From an uncultured Dorea sp. (GTDB lineage: Bacteria; Bacillota; Clostridia; Lachnospirales; Lachnospiraceae), in contig CAJUTH010000058.1 in the NCBI GenBank assembly GCA_910589275.1, forward strand, positions 1 through 14,557: DNA of 14,557 nucleotides, written 5' to 3'. Of the stretch, positions 1 to 6,541 are shown piece by piece (position 1 is the stretch's first letter; every line of letters starts with the position of its first letter). The position numbers and the translations under genes are program-made. The notes beneath the pieces were generated by a model, which was not told where the DNA came from, ran no database searches, and worked only from the letters and a program-made list of their open reading frames with translations.

Positions 1-62
1 CCCATGATAGAAATATAGTCTATTGTCACACATTTTGCCGCCATAGTCGAGGTACTCACTAT
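1..62 (-). other. Element sequence at the window edge, coding state unresolved
   Basis: These bases lie just downstream of the small ICE-type ORF on the minus strand. Two minus-strand frames stay open to the window edge. One could start at a GTG (59-57) and reads VSTSTMAAKC onward. The other reads EYLDYGGKMCDN onward, with only an internal ATG as a start. I recognise neither with confidence. A further element gene probably begins here, but the sequence leaves the window before the frame can be decided. Confidence 0.3.
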
Positions 63-230
63 CTACCGTTTACTCTTGACTGGTGCGTTTACGACTTTGA
101 ATATCAGCTCGTCAACGCAGTCTGTATATCTGCCTTGCTGAATGAGCTGATTTTTCAGCCCCACAAGGCTATGTAATAAAATGCTCCGTTCTTGGCTATC
201 CACATACAAATGGACTTTCTTTTCTCTCAT
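63..230 (-). CDS. Small conserved protein of Clostridia integrative/conjugative elements (55 aa)
   Basis: This 55-residue protein starts MREKKVHLYV and contains RSILLHSLVGLKNQ, followed by QQGRYTDCVDELIFKV. I recognise it as a small accessory protein found repeatedly in conjugative transposons of Clostridia and related Firmicutes; its biochemical role is not known to me. The ATG at 230-228 is preceded by a weak AAGG-type site, and the stop is TAG at 65-63. No signal peptide or membrane segment is visible; it looks like a short, charged, helical cytoplasmic protein. It lies 26 bases downstream of the small ORF that crosses the left repeat and reads in the same direction. Its main value is as a marker: the DNA left of the repeat at 440 belongs to an ICE-like element, not to the host backbone. 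The family assignment is from memory of the sequence pattern. Confidence 0.75.
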   Translation of the reverse strand: MREKKVHLYVDSQERSILLHSLVGLKNQLIQQGRYTDCVDELIFKVVNAPVKSKR

Positions 231-256
231 AAATTTCACCAACCTTACTTGTCCAA

Positions 257-487
257 CTATGCAACATCGGGAGTAGATACCAAAAGGTTAATTGTACGTT
301 CATTACCTCGTTGAACCACTGTCGGATGTTCCGAAAACTCAACTTGATTATTTTCACCATACCGTACCACCTTATCCGAAGTCTTTAAAGAATATACTAA
401 AAAGCCTGTAAAATCAGATGATTCATTACTTTGTGATAATGGAACATTACCGCTGCTTCTCTGGGTCGAAATTTTTTCAAATAGCAC
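257..487 (-). CDS. Small ORF spanning the left att repeat (hybrid of island and left element)
   Basis: This ORF of about 76 residues has a GTG start at 487-485 and no convincing ribosome site; it begins 22 bases after the HEPN gene stop, so coupling is possible. Its first residues (VLFEKIST) come from the island's left end. QRSSGNVPL is encoded by the 26-bp repeat. The remainder (to ...STPDVA) belongs to the left element. That C-terminal part is homologous to the reading frame at the island's right end (6542-6739): both show QRSSGNVPL, a GF-hydrophobic-S stretch, Y-x-EN, R-x-x-ERTI and a terminal D-(V/I)-A. I do not recognise the family and infer no function. A second short frame starting at ATG 504-502 (MIKSEVCYLKK) also crosses the repeat, but the frame given here is the one conserved between the two element ends. 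Confidence 0.5.
   Translation of the reverse strand: MLFEKISTQRSSGNVPLSQSNESSDFTGFLVYSLKTSDKVVRYGENNQVEFSEHPTVVQRGNERTINLLVSTPDVA
440..465 (+). repeat. Left copy of 26-bp direct repeat, candidate attachment site
   Basis: The 26 bases from TGGAACATTACC to CTTCTCTGGG are identical to 6740-6765 and in the same orientation. Flanking bases differ at once (a/g before, t/c after). Left of this copy is ICE-like sequence; right of it the island begins 45 bases from the HEPN gene stop. I interpret it as the junction between a left element and the island. The truly shared recombination core may be only the terminal GG or GGG, with the rest being a conserved right-end half-site carried by both elements. 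Confidence 0.8.
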
Positions 488-509
488 ACTTCACTTTTTA
501 TCATTTTAA

Positions 510-1181
510 TCAACTCTGTGGGACAATCCTAAAAGCTCTATCCATAAAATCAAGAATTGCATCGTACATCTTAATTATATCGCCATATTCCAGATAAAGT
601 TGATGGTCTTCTTCTCTGTAGCCAATACCAAACTTATCATATTTTTCAAAATCCTTGTGTATTCTACCTCCATTGTGTACAATCATATTCCGAGCGTCAC
701 GAATAGCAGTAATATATTCCCATTGCTTATCAGCAGTAAATCCAATTATGCCGACTTCTTCTTTTAAGTATTTAGCTGCCCTCTCTAATCCGCTTCCCTT
801 AATATCTTTCAACTCTTTATCTAAATGTTTTATGCCATGATATAATCGACAAAGAGTATTTACCGCTTCCTCCAACAACGCTACCATTGTTAAAAGCAAT
901 GAATATTGTGTCAATAAATCCACCCTGCAAGAATGCAACCCTCCACTTGTCATTGCCCATTCTTCGGTTACAAAATCTTTATCACCTCTAGCTTCTTTTG
1001 CTATTTTTCTATAACTTTCAGCTATTACATCAAGAGCTATTTTATTATTTTCTATAACACTTTTAAAAGGATAAAAATCACAATGAGCTAAATACAAAGC
1101 CATATCACTTGCCTTATCCATATCATAGTATTCCATGTTTGGAAACTTTACATTGCTATTAAGGCTATACATATTTGTCAT
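510..1181 (-). CDS. HEPN-domain protein, putative ribonuclease effector (223 aa)
   Basis: This all-helical-looking 223-residue protein carries an intact HEPN catalytic signature, R164-NMIV-H169 (R-X4-H), in the context IRDARNMIVHNGGR. In HEPN toxins and defence RNases the Arg and His are catalytic and the enzyme usually acts as a dimer. Earlier helices (around residues 86-145) fit the four-helix HEPN core. The ATG at 1181-1179 has a very good GGAGGT site 7 bases upstream. The gene is last in the island operon, 33 bases after the ATPase stop, so it is almost certainly co-transcribed. Context suggests a second effector arm or accessory RNase of the ABC-3C/AbiE cluster. It could instead be a non-catalytic HEPN partner, since the RNxIVH pattern also occurs in uncharacterised HEPN-like families. 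Motif seen; RNase activity inferred. Confidence 0.72.
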   Translation of the reverse strand: MTNMYSLNSNVKFPNMEYYDMDKASDMALYLAHCDFYPFKSVIENNKIALDVIAESYRKIAKEARGDKDFVTEEWAMTSGGLHSCRVDLLTQYSLLLTMVALLEEAVNTLCRLYHGIKHLDKELKDIKGSGLERAAKYLKEEVGIIGFTADKQWEYITAIRDARNMIVHNGGRIHKDFEKYDKFGIGYREEDHQLYLEYGDIIKMYDAILDFMDRAFRIVPQS

Positions 1182-1214
1182 TTACTTACCTCCAAAAATT
1201 TCACGGTGATGTAT

Positions 1215-3143
1215 TTATATTAAACCTTTGTCGTCTCTCCAATTACAACGAACATATCTTTTAAATTCCTCTTTGCACTCTAAATTCTCTCCATCCACAT
1301 GGTCTACTATAATAATTTGTGGTAAAATTCCTGTATCTTTGCTAATAGCTTTAATTTCATCAAAAATTGTTTTATACATTTTATTAACTGCCATTAAATC
1401 AGCCTGTGTTATCTTGTCATTATCACTATCACCTTGCGGAAAATAAACTTGGCTTGGTTGGTCAAAAAACATAGTTAATGGCATAGGAGAATTCTTTTGC
1501 TTTGCAAAAAAATGGAGAAAACTCAAAAACAATGCAATATGACAGGATACCCAATTAGCCCCACTTCCCATTTCATATAAATAAATGTTTTCTCTATTAT
1601 TCTGATGTTGATAAATATCAAAACTTCCATCAGTCAATCCAAAGTTCAAATTAATGGGTCTATATTCCTCCTCAAAATCCAGAGTAATGGCAAGGTGATT
1701 CATATTTTCTGACAAAAAAGATTTAGCCTTTGACATTTTTGTATCTACATCAAATCCTTTAATCTTTTTTTCTAGCCGTTCTATTTTTTCTTTAAGGTCT
1801 TCAATATCTTCATCAACTGTTTCAAAAATTCCAGAATCACTCATTTCAACAAATAGTGATATATTTGCTTTTGCATAATTTACCTTTTCTCTTTTCGAAG
1901 CAAGGGTTTTAGACGAAATAAATTTTTCCTCAATTGTTCTAATCTGCTTCCATACTTCTCGAATTTTAGCATCAATTTGAGATTGTATTTCCTTAAGTTT
2001 TCTGACATCCTCTGAAAAATCAGCAGTATATTTTTCGGTTATCTTTAATTCATTATCTAACCATTCAGTAGCTTCAATAAGTTCAGAATCTTTTTCTGCA
2101 ATTTCTTTGCAATCATGACCGCAAAGCGGGCAAACATATTCCGTAGTCTCTATTTCTGCGACTCTCGTTTGTTGCTTTAACTCATTTAACATTTCTGAAA
2201 AAGCATTACCAGTATTTGAAGCCTTATCTATATTTTTAATTTTCAATAAAACTTCTCTTTCCTTATCCCTCAACTCATCCAATTCTTCATTTAACGCACT
2301 ATAACGAGCCGCTATTTTAGATTCTCCAAAAAGTTGTGAATCATCAAATTCGGGTAGATTAGTCGCCAATCTCAACATTTTTTGTACAGAAATATTACTA
2401 TCAAAATCCTGTTCAATCAGTGCAAAGTAATTTGCTAATAATGGGGATAAGTTCTCTTTTATATAAATAGTACTTTTTTCATTAGCCTTTTGTTTTTTAT
2501 ATTTTTGCTTTAATTGAGCTTTTAAACTATTGAGCTGAATCAAATCACTATAGTATTCTTGACTAATCATTCCAGCAAAAACAGGAAATTGGTCTATCAC
2601 ATCTTTTCTTTTATAATAATCAGAAAATCTATAAAACAATGCAAACTTACTTGCCATTAAATTCTGATGTTGAAATAAATATGAAACCATATTTCTTAGT
2701 GAAGCCCTTTTACTTTGCATTTCACCATCTGTAGCCATATTTGTTACAAATAGTCCCAATGCACATTCAATCTCATACTTAACATCTTTATGGGACAATG
2801 GATTCATCTCTGCAAAATAGCCTATCTCTATTGTTTCCGGCTCAAAATTTATGGATTCTTTAGAAAGGTACATTTTACCCCCATTTTCCCAATTTTGACG
2901 AGCAATCACATAGGTGTGCTTACTTATAGCCATTACAAGTACATAGAGAAAGGAAAACTCCGTTATTTTGCCCTTAGGTATAGTACAGCGAGTACTACAC
3001 AAGCAGTAATCCATTATCTCAACTAAGGCACTTTTTCCTGTTTTTGATTCTCCAGTAATTATATTAACCCCCTGTTTGAGCGGGACAATTCTTTTTTCCC
3101 CATTTTCATTAAAAATAATGATTGCTTTTACATAACTTTTCAT
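1215..3143 (-). CDS. DUF3732-type SMC/Rad50-like ABC ATPase of an ABC-3C system (642 aa)
   Basis: This 642-residue ABC ATPase has split nucleotide-binding halves. Walker A is GESKTGKS (residues 31-38). Charged coiled-coil segments follow (about 200-330 and 350-480), separated by a zinc-hook-like CPLCGHDC (Cys338, Cys341, Cys345). The C-terminal lobe holds a signature-like MGSGANWVS (about 525-533) and a Walker B/D-loop block, FFDQPSQVYFP (about 559-569). The GSGANW plus DQPSQVYFP pair is what I know of the DUF3732 family, whose members are the ATPase of ABC three-component conflict systems. The Gln after the Walker B Asp, where many ABC enzymes have Glu, is usual for this family. Its ATG directly follows the middle-component stop (TAA then ATG, no gap). 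Such ATPases are thought to sense or act on nucleoprotein and license the effector; the exact trigger here is unknown. Confidence 0.85.
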   Translation of the reverse strand: MKSYVKAIIIFNENGEKRIVPLKQGVNIITGESKTGKSALVEIMDYCLCSTRCTIPKGKITEFSFLYVLVMAISKHTYVIARQNWENGGKMYLSKESINFEPETIEIGYFAEMNPLSHKDVKYEIECALGLFVTNMATDGEMQSKRASLRNMVSYLFQHQNLMASKFALFYRFSDYYKRKDVIDQFPVFAGMISQEYYSDLIQLNSLKAQLKQKYKKQKANEKSTIYIKENLSPLLANYFALIEQDFDSNISVQKMLRLATNLPEFDDSQLFGESKIAARYSALNEELDELRDKEREVLLKIKNIDKASNTGNAFSEMLNELKQQTRVAEIETTEYVCPLCGHDCKEIAEKDSELIEATEWLDNELKITEKYTADFSEDVRKLKEIQSQIDAKIREVWKQIRTIEEKFISSKTLASKREKVNYAKANISLFVEMSDSGIFETVDEDIEDLKEKIERLEKKIKGFDVDTKMSKAKSFLSENMNHLAITLDFEEEYRPINLNFGLTDGSFDIYQHQNNRENIYLYEMGSGANWVSCHIALFLSFLHFFAKQKNSPMPLTMFFDQPSQVYFPQGDSDNDKITQADLMAVNKMYKTIFDEIKAISKDTGILPQIIIVDHVDGENLECKEEFKRYVRCNWRDDKGLI

Positions 3144-3629
3144 TTACACATCAACTCCTAAATAGTAAGATAAATGGTCTTCGGTTGTCTTTGAAAACAC
3201 TACTCCAAGATAAAATGCACATTTAATCCAGTCTCTAATTGTTCCTTCAAAATTTTTATATTCAATCTTTTTTATAAGCCTTATTTTATGATTGTTGAAA
3301 ACTATTTTATCTTCGGAAGAAAGGATTATTAAGGCTTCCTTACAATACGGTTTAAGCGAATTATATCTATCCACATATCCTGACAAACGTGTCTTTCCAG
3401 AAATTTTACTTTCTTCTATAATTTGGGACGACTGAAATAAAGTATCAATTCGACTTCTCTTATTTGCAGTTACTAGTTTTTCTCGCGACTCTACATATAA
3501 TAAAATAGGAAGTGCCATAAATGGCAATTTCATTTCGCAAGGCTTATCATAACCAGAAAGGAATCCTTGTATGAGCAATGAATAAAAATGAGTATTCATC
3601 GAAAGTTTCTTAATATTAGTTATGCTCAT
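3144..3629 (-). CDS. ABC-3C system middle component (161 aa)
   Basis: This small mixed alpha/beta protein of 161 residues sits between the nuclease-like protein and the DUF3732 ATPase, exactly where ABC three-component systems carry their middle component. Consistent features are an N-terminal helix with a NTHFYSLLIQGFLSGY-like stretch, a hydrophobic LPFMALPILLYVESREKL block (about residues 35-52), and a C-terminal helix ending FYLGVVFSKT. No enzyme motif, signal peptide or membrane segment is seen. The ATG at 3629-3627 overlaps the upstream gene by 14 bases, and its own stop abuts the ATPase ATG, implying tight translational coupling and a fixed stoichiometry. Function as an adaptor linking ATPase and effector is inferred from family context. 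Sequence similarity alone would be weak evidence; position makes the call. Confidence 0.75.
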   Translation of the reverse strand: MSITNIKKLSMNTHFYSLLIQGFLSGYDKPCEMKLPFMALPILLYVESREKLVTANKRSRIDTLFQSSQIIEESKISGKTRLSGYVDRYNSLKPYCKEALIILSSEDKIVFNNHKIRLIKKIEYKNFEGTIRDWIKCAFYLGVVFSKTTEDHLSYYLGVDV

Positions 3630-4770
3630 CTATTTCTTCACCCACTTTCCATTTAAAATCAGTTTCATCTACTATGTTATGTATAATTCCCCGCTGAAAA
3701 AATCCCTGATTACGAATAATCGAGCCAAAATCGTGTACATCCCACATCATTACATCATCATAAAGCGATTGTGCCGTATCAATTTGTTTCTCAAAGGATT
3801 GTCCCTTTGCATTTCGTTCGCTAATTCGTTTTTGGCGGTGCAACTTTTTATCTAATTCATCTATGTAAGGCTCAAGGCTATCCAAATACATTAGATTATT
3901 GTGAAAATAATTAACAACTGTCATATCAGTTTTCCAGTAATCTGAAATAGCTTCCGTAATCTCAGAAGTATATTCTATTTCTCGGATAGCTTCAACAAAT
4001 TTTTTTTGTTCAAGTTTTTTAGCTTCTTTTTCAGAAACAACCGCTTTGATATATTCTTGGGGAAGTGGAATAGAACCTTTAGTACCATATGCTGACGCTT
4101 CAACTTGGCAAATCTCATCAAATTCTTTTTTTGCCACTTCCCACTTATGTGGTGGATTCTTTACTTTATTTAATATCCGCCCAAGTAATGCTCCAATATA
4201 TCCATCTCTATTCTCTTCTGGAATTGAGCGTATATATTTTGAAAATTCACCAGATATGCCAACTAATGATGTTTTTGCAGCATCAATTATAAATTTATCC
4301 AAAATTTCTAAAAGGCGATTTTCATCATAAGAATCAGTAAAAATTCTATTATACTGACTTCTAAATGTTTCTTCTTTCTTTTTATATACTGCTCCTATAC
4401 CTTTTAGTCGTTTTAATTTTTCACCTTTTTCTATGTTGTTCCATTCATAAAAAGGAGACTCTTTAGCAATTTTAGCCGTGGTACTGAGTATATAGTGAGA
4501 AAAATTCTTTACCCTTTCATAGTCTACATACCAATTAGCTAATGTTTTCCAAAAATCCACATCTCTATCCGAAAGAAATGTTTCACTAAAATGATGTTTC
4601 ACCTCTCTTTGAAATAGACCACCTGTATTATTTATAATGCTTACATCACCATTTATCTCTATCTGAAGAGTCTCACCATCATTCAATTCAAAGCAATCTC
4701 TTAAAGCATTTAGATATTGATAAATATCGCCAGCTTTGGTTAGTGTTGCATCATTAACTGCTCTTGTCAC
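3616..4770 (-). CDS. ABC-3C effector: nuclease-like N-terminus plus ABC-3C C-terminal domain (384 aa)
   Basis: The N-terminal ~90 residues read KAGDIYQYLNAL, then IEINGDVSII and FQREVKHHF, then DVDFWKTLANWY. The spacing E38...D42...E56-V-K58 fits a PD-(D/E)xK restriction-endonuclease-like core of the kind seen in DUF4297/Cap4-like DNase domains. The middle is helical and charged. The extreme C-terminus (FFQRGIIHN...FKWKVG, about 357-377) resembles the RG-x-x-H...G(W) end of the C-terminal domain shared by ABC-3C effector proteins. The start is GTG (4770-4768) with an ideal AAAGGAGGT site 7 bases upstream, which is itself encoded within the last codons of the AbiEii gene; the two genes overlap by 17 bases. 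Known of the family: the N-terminal domain varies between systems and is the killing or cleaving module. DNA cleavage here is inferred. Confidence 0.72.
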   Translation of the reverse strand: MTRAVNDATLTKAGDIYQYLNALRDCFELNDGETLQIEINGDVSIINNTGGLFQREVKHHFSETFLSDRDVDFWKTLANWYVDYERVKNFSHYILSTTAKIAKESPFYEWNNIEKGEKLKRLKGIGAVYKKKEETFRSQYNRIFTDSYDENRLLEILDKFIIDAAKTSLVGISGEFSKYIRSIPEENRDGYIGALLGRILNKVKNPPHKWEVAKKEFDEICQVEASAYGTKGSIPLPQEYIKAVVSEKEAKKLEQKKFVEAIREIEYTSEITEAISDYWKTDMTVVNYFHNNLMYLDSLEPYIDELDKKLHRQKRISERNAKGQSFEKQIDTAQSLYDDVMMWDVHDFGSIIRNQGFFQRGIIHNIVDETDFKWKVGEEIDEHN

Positions 4771-5686
4771 TTTCGATACCTCCTTTCAAATCCAACCATG
4801 TGCCTGAATTGCTGTTCCATTCTTTATCCCATTCTCCCTCATCCACTATCGCATCAAACACTGGCTCAAGAAATTTCTGCATCTCCTTAATAACCACCGC
4901 AAATTCCAACGAACCATCTTTAATATTTTTCAAAAAATATCTCCACCGCTTCTGCATATCTTCATCTTCGGAAAGTGCCAGAATACGCTTAAAGCTATCT
5001 CTGTCATAAGGTGTTTCTCTTTTCTTCAATGTTTCAAAAATTGCCGCCCGCAGCTTCGCTCCCTCAAAATCGAATGTTCTTGCCAGATAATATATATCGT
5101 AAAAGTCTTTCATCCTGCCAGTCAATTCAAATCGCTGCAAGATAGCGTCAAATTTCTCTGCTATCGTACTTTCCAAAGAATAAGTTTTTATCACTGGCTT
5201 TTCAAAATCTGGAAGCTGTGTATTGATTCTCCTTTCCTCCGCTTTCGGCACAATAATATCTCCCACACCAATATCCACATTAAACGGCACACGTACATTT
5301 TTTATCTGACCGATAATTTGAGTGCTGATGCCGTGGTATTTCCTCTGTGGGGAAATTTCTTCAAATCCCTTTGCTATCATGGAAACAAAGTCATTTCCTG
5401 TTGATGTCTCAATAATCTTACCAATCATACTTTTTACATCTTCTATGGAATTGGAAAATCCACGAAGCAGGAAATCAACATCTATCGTTGCGCGGCTTTC
5501 AAAATTGGTAAGCGTATAGATGAACAATCCGCCTTTCAGAATAAGATTGTCTTCATAACCAGATTTTGAAAGTTTCCGCAAAAATTCCTCCTGCATAAAC
5601 AACTGTAAACACTGTTGATAGCTGATTCCAGAAATCTTAGCTTTGTTTTTCAATTTTGCAAGAACGGACGCCGCCTTATCTGTCAT
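4754..5686 (-). CDS. abiEii: AbiEii/AbiGii-family nucleotidyltransferase toxin (310 aa)
   Basis: This is a DNA polymerase-beta-fold nucleotidyltransferase of the AbiEii toxin family. Counting from ATG 5686, the core motifs are LKGGLFIY (K51-G52-G53), IDVDF (D69, D71), a third acidic FNVDIGVGD (D138), AEKFDAILQR (K178) and GRMKDFYDIYYL (R191, K193, D194). All expected active-site positions are present and length is normal for the family. Related toxins use NTPs to modify a cellular target, such as tRNA acceptor ends in MenT relatives, and arrest growth. I prefer the ATG that overlaps the AbiEi stop (TAATG) over the upstream GTG at 5695, because MTDKAASVLAKLKNK is the familiar family N-terminus. 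Its last codons contain the ribosome site of the next gene, tying toxin and ABC-3C effector translation together. Confidence 0.88.
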   Translation of the reverse strand: MTDKAASVLAKLKNKAKISGISYQQCLQLFMQEEFLRKLSKSGYEDNLILKGGLFIYTLTNFESRATIDVDFLLRGFSNSIEDVKSMIGKIIETSTGNDFVSMIAKGFEEISPQRKYHGISTQIIGQIKNVRVPFNVDIGVGDIIVPKAEERRINTQLPDFEKPVIKTYSLESTIAEKFDAILQRFELTGRMKDFYDIYYLARTFDFEGAKLRAAIFETLKKRETPYDRDSFKRILALSEDEDMQKRWRYFLKNIKDGSLEFAVVIKEMQKFLEPVFDAIVDEGEWDKEWNSNSGTWLDLKGGIESDKSS

Positions 5687-6294
5687 TACAACCACACTCC
5701 AATCAAATCCTTTACACGCTTTTGCACCCGCAAAGTCTTTGCGTACTGCATAAGGTTCGGAATATTTTTTTTCTGGTCTTTTACATAGCCTTGTATTGCC
5801 TTATTAAAAATCTCTTTATCCATCTTATTCATATTCCTCAGCACATCACAAATGGTACGGTCACGGTCATAAATATGAACTTCTTGGAAGTCAATTTCTC
5901 CTTTTGTTTTTCCAATGAAAAGCAGCTCTGGCTCCACCCGATAAGCCTTAATGAAAGGATAATCAATATTTGTACGCTTTCTGGAAGTATTTTTGTCAAT
6001 GGTAATATTCCATTCAGCGGGATTCCTGTCACTGTATCTATAATAGAAAAGGGCTGTTTCCATACAAAGAACTGCATCAGGGAACAGGCGGTTGACAATA
6101 ACCACCTCACTCGTACCATAGTCATCCACCCAATGGTAACAGCCCCTTTTTATTCTTTCAATCAATCCTTGTTCCAGCATACGTTGAATATCTCTATAAA
6201 ACAATTTTTCATTTGTAAGCTGTGCCGTTGTCATGACATAGCCATAATCAGAAAATATTTTGCTTAGTATTCTTATATCATTTTGTGTTAGCAT
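5686..6294 (-). CDS. abiEi: AbiEi-family antitoxin and transcriptional repressor (202 aa)
   Basis: The N-terminal ~50 residues (MLTQNDIRILSKIF... TTAQL...RDIQRMLEQGLIERIKRGCY) form a winged helix-turn-helix as in AbiEi antitoxins. The rest is the AbiEi-type C-terminal domain with AVLCMETALFYY and a conserved YDRDRTICDVLRN segment. In characterised AbiE systems, AbiEi neutralises AbiEii and represses its own operon by binding repeated sites in the promoter. I chose ATG 6294-6292, because an AGAAGGAGG site lies just upstream; the longer frame from ATG 6315 would put that site inside the coding region. It is the first gene of the operon, and its TAA overlaps the toxin ATG. If it represses this promoter, it would set the level of all six products, including the ABC-3C and HEPN parts. 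Confidence 0.85.
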   Translation of the reverse strand: MLTQNDIRILSKIFSDYGYVMTTAQLTNEKLFYRDIQRMLEQGLIERIKRGCYHWVDDYGTSEVVIVNRLFPDAVLCMETALFYYRYSDRNPAEWNITIDKNTSRKRTNIDYPFIKAYRVEPELLFIGKTKGEIDFQEVHIYDRDRTICDVLRNMNKMDKEIFNKAIQGYVKDQKKNIPNLMQYAKTLRVQKRVKDLIGVWL

Positions 6295-6307
6295 TATTTC
6301 CTCCTTC

Positions 6308-6326
6308 TGACGCATTTACTGCGTCA
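6308..6326 (-). promoter_or_regulatory. Palindrome 2 in abiEi leader, candidate operator or hairpin
   Basis: TGACGCA (6308-6314) and TGCGTCA (6320-6326) form a perfect 7-bp inverted repeat around TTTAC. It lies between the predicted transcription start and the abiEi ribosome site. The loop region contains TTTACT, which recurs at three other places in this control region, so an AbiEi operator is as likely as an RNA hairpin. Confidence 0.5.
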
Positions 6327-6336
6327 TTCAGGTAGA

Positions 6337-6356
6337 TTTGGAAGTTTACTTCCAAA
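6337..6356 (-). promoter_or_regulatory. Palindrome 1 in abiEi leader, candidate operator or hairpin
   Basis: TTTGGAAG (6337-6344) and CTTCCAAA (6349-6356) form a perfect 8-bp inverted repeat with a 4-base spacer. It lies in the 5' leader of the island operon. Its centre again carries TTTACT (6345-6350), 30 bp from the copy in the neighbouring palindrome. No T-run follows on the minus strand, so a terminator is unlikely. Confidence 0.5.
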
Positions 6357-6396
6357 CTTTCACCTCTGCACTAAAATACGCATAAATTTTTTATCG

Positions 6397-6415
6397 CTTG
6401 TGTGCTTTACTACAT
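6397..6415 (+). repeat. 19-bp direct repeat, promoter-proximal copy (candidate operator)
   Basis: CTTGTGTGCTTTACTACAT is identical to 6475-6493, 78 bp away in the same orientation. This copy overlaps the -10 edge and predicted start site of the operon promoter, where a bound repressor would block RNA polymerase. AbiEi is the obvious candidate ligand, from family knowledge. Confidence 0.65.
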
Positions 6416-6442
6416 TATATCTATTCAACGCAAAAAAATCAA
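6407..6442 (-). promoter_or_regulatory. Near-consensus sigma-A-type promoter of the six-gene operon
   Basis: On the minus strand TTGATT (6442-6437) is followed, after 17 bases, by TATAAT (6419-6414), giving a predicted start near 6407. The -10 is perfect and the -35 matches at four of six positions. It points into abiEi about 110 bases downstream and is the only convincing promoter seen for the island operon. It is bracketed by the two 19-bp repeats. Confidence 0.72.
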
Positions 6443-6474
6443 GCGAATCAAATCGAACAACTTCAAATCTTATA

Positions 6475-6493
6475 CTTGTGTGCTTTACTACAT
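6475..6493 (+). repeat. 19-bp direct repeat, promoter-distal copy (candidate operator)
   Basis: This is the second exact copy of CTTGTGTGCTTTACTACAT. It lies about 33 bp upstream of the -35 element in the direction of transcription. With the copy at 6397-6415 it brackets the promoter, suggesting cooperative or loop-forming repression. Flanking bases differ between the copies, so conservation is confined to the motif. Confidence 0.65.
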
Positions 6494-6535
6494 AAAATCA
6501 GACCTACTTGTCCACAATAAAACAAATAGGTCTGA
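6494..6535 (-). terminator. Hairpin terminator after the right-end ORF, minus strand
   Basis: TCAGACCTA (6498-6506) pairs perfectly with TAGGTCTGA (6527-6535), and TTGT/ACAA extends the stem across one mismatch. On the minus strand the stem is followed by TTTT (6497-6494). It sits 6 bases past the stop of the truncated right-end ORF and upstream of the operon promoter, so it would insulate that promoter from transcription entering from the right. The T-run is short. Confidence 0.55.
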
Positions 6536-6541
6536 CACAAT

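Noticed and set aside
440..465. tRNA-end attachment site for a tyrosine integrase
   Set aside because: No tRNA-like cloverleaf or CCA end is present at either repeat copy. The right copy lies inside a protein-coding gene.
5656..6267. Plus-strand frame of about 200 codons opposite abiEi
   Set aside because: It is the complement of a gene with clear AbiEi features and strong ribosome site. The product is low-complexity and resembles nothing recognisable.
6397..6493. CRISPR-like or minisatellite repeat
   Set aside because: There are only two copies of the 19-bp repeat, and the single 59-bp interval between them contains a promoter. An operator pair explains it better.
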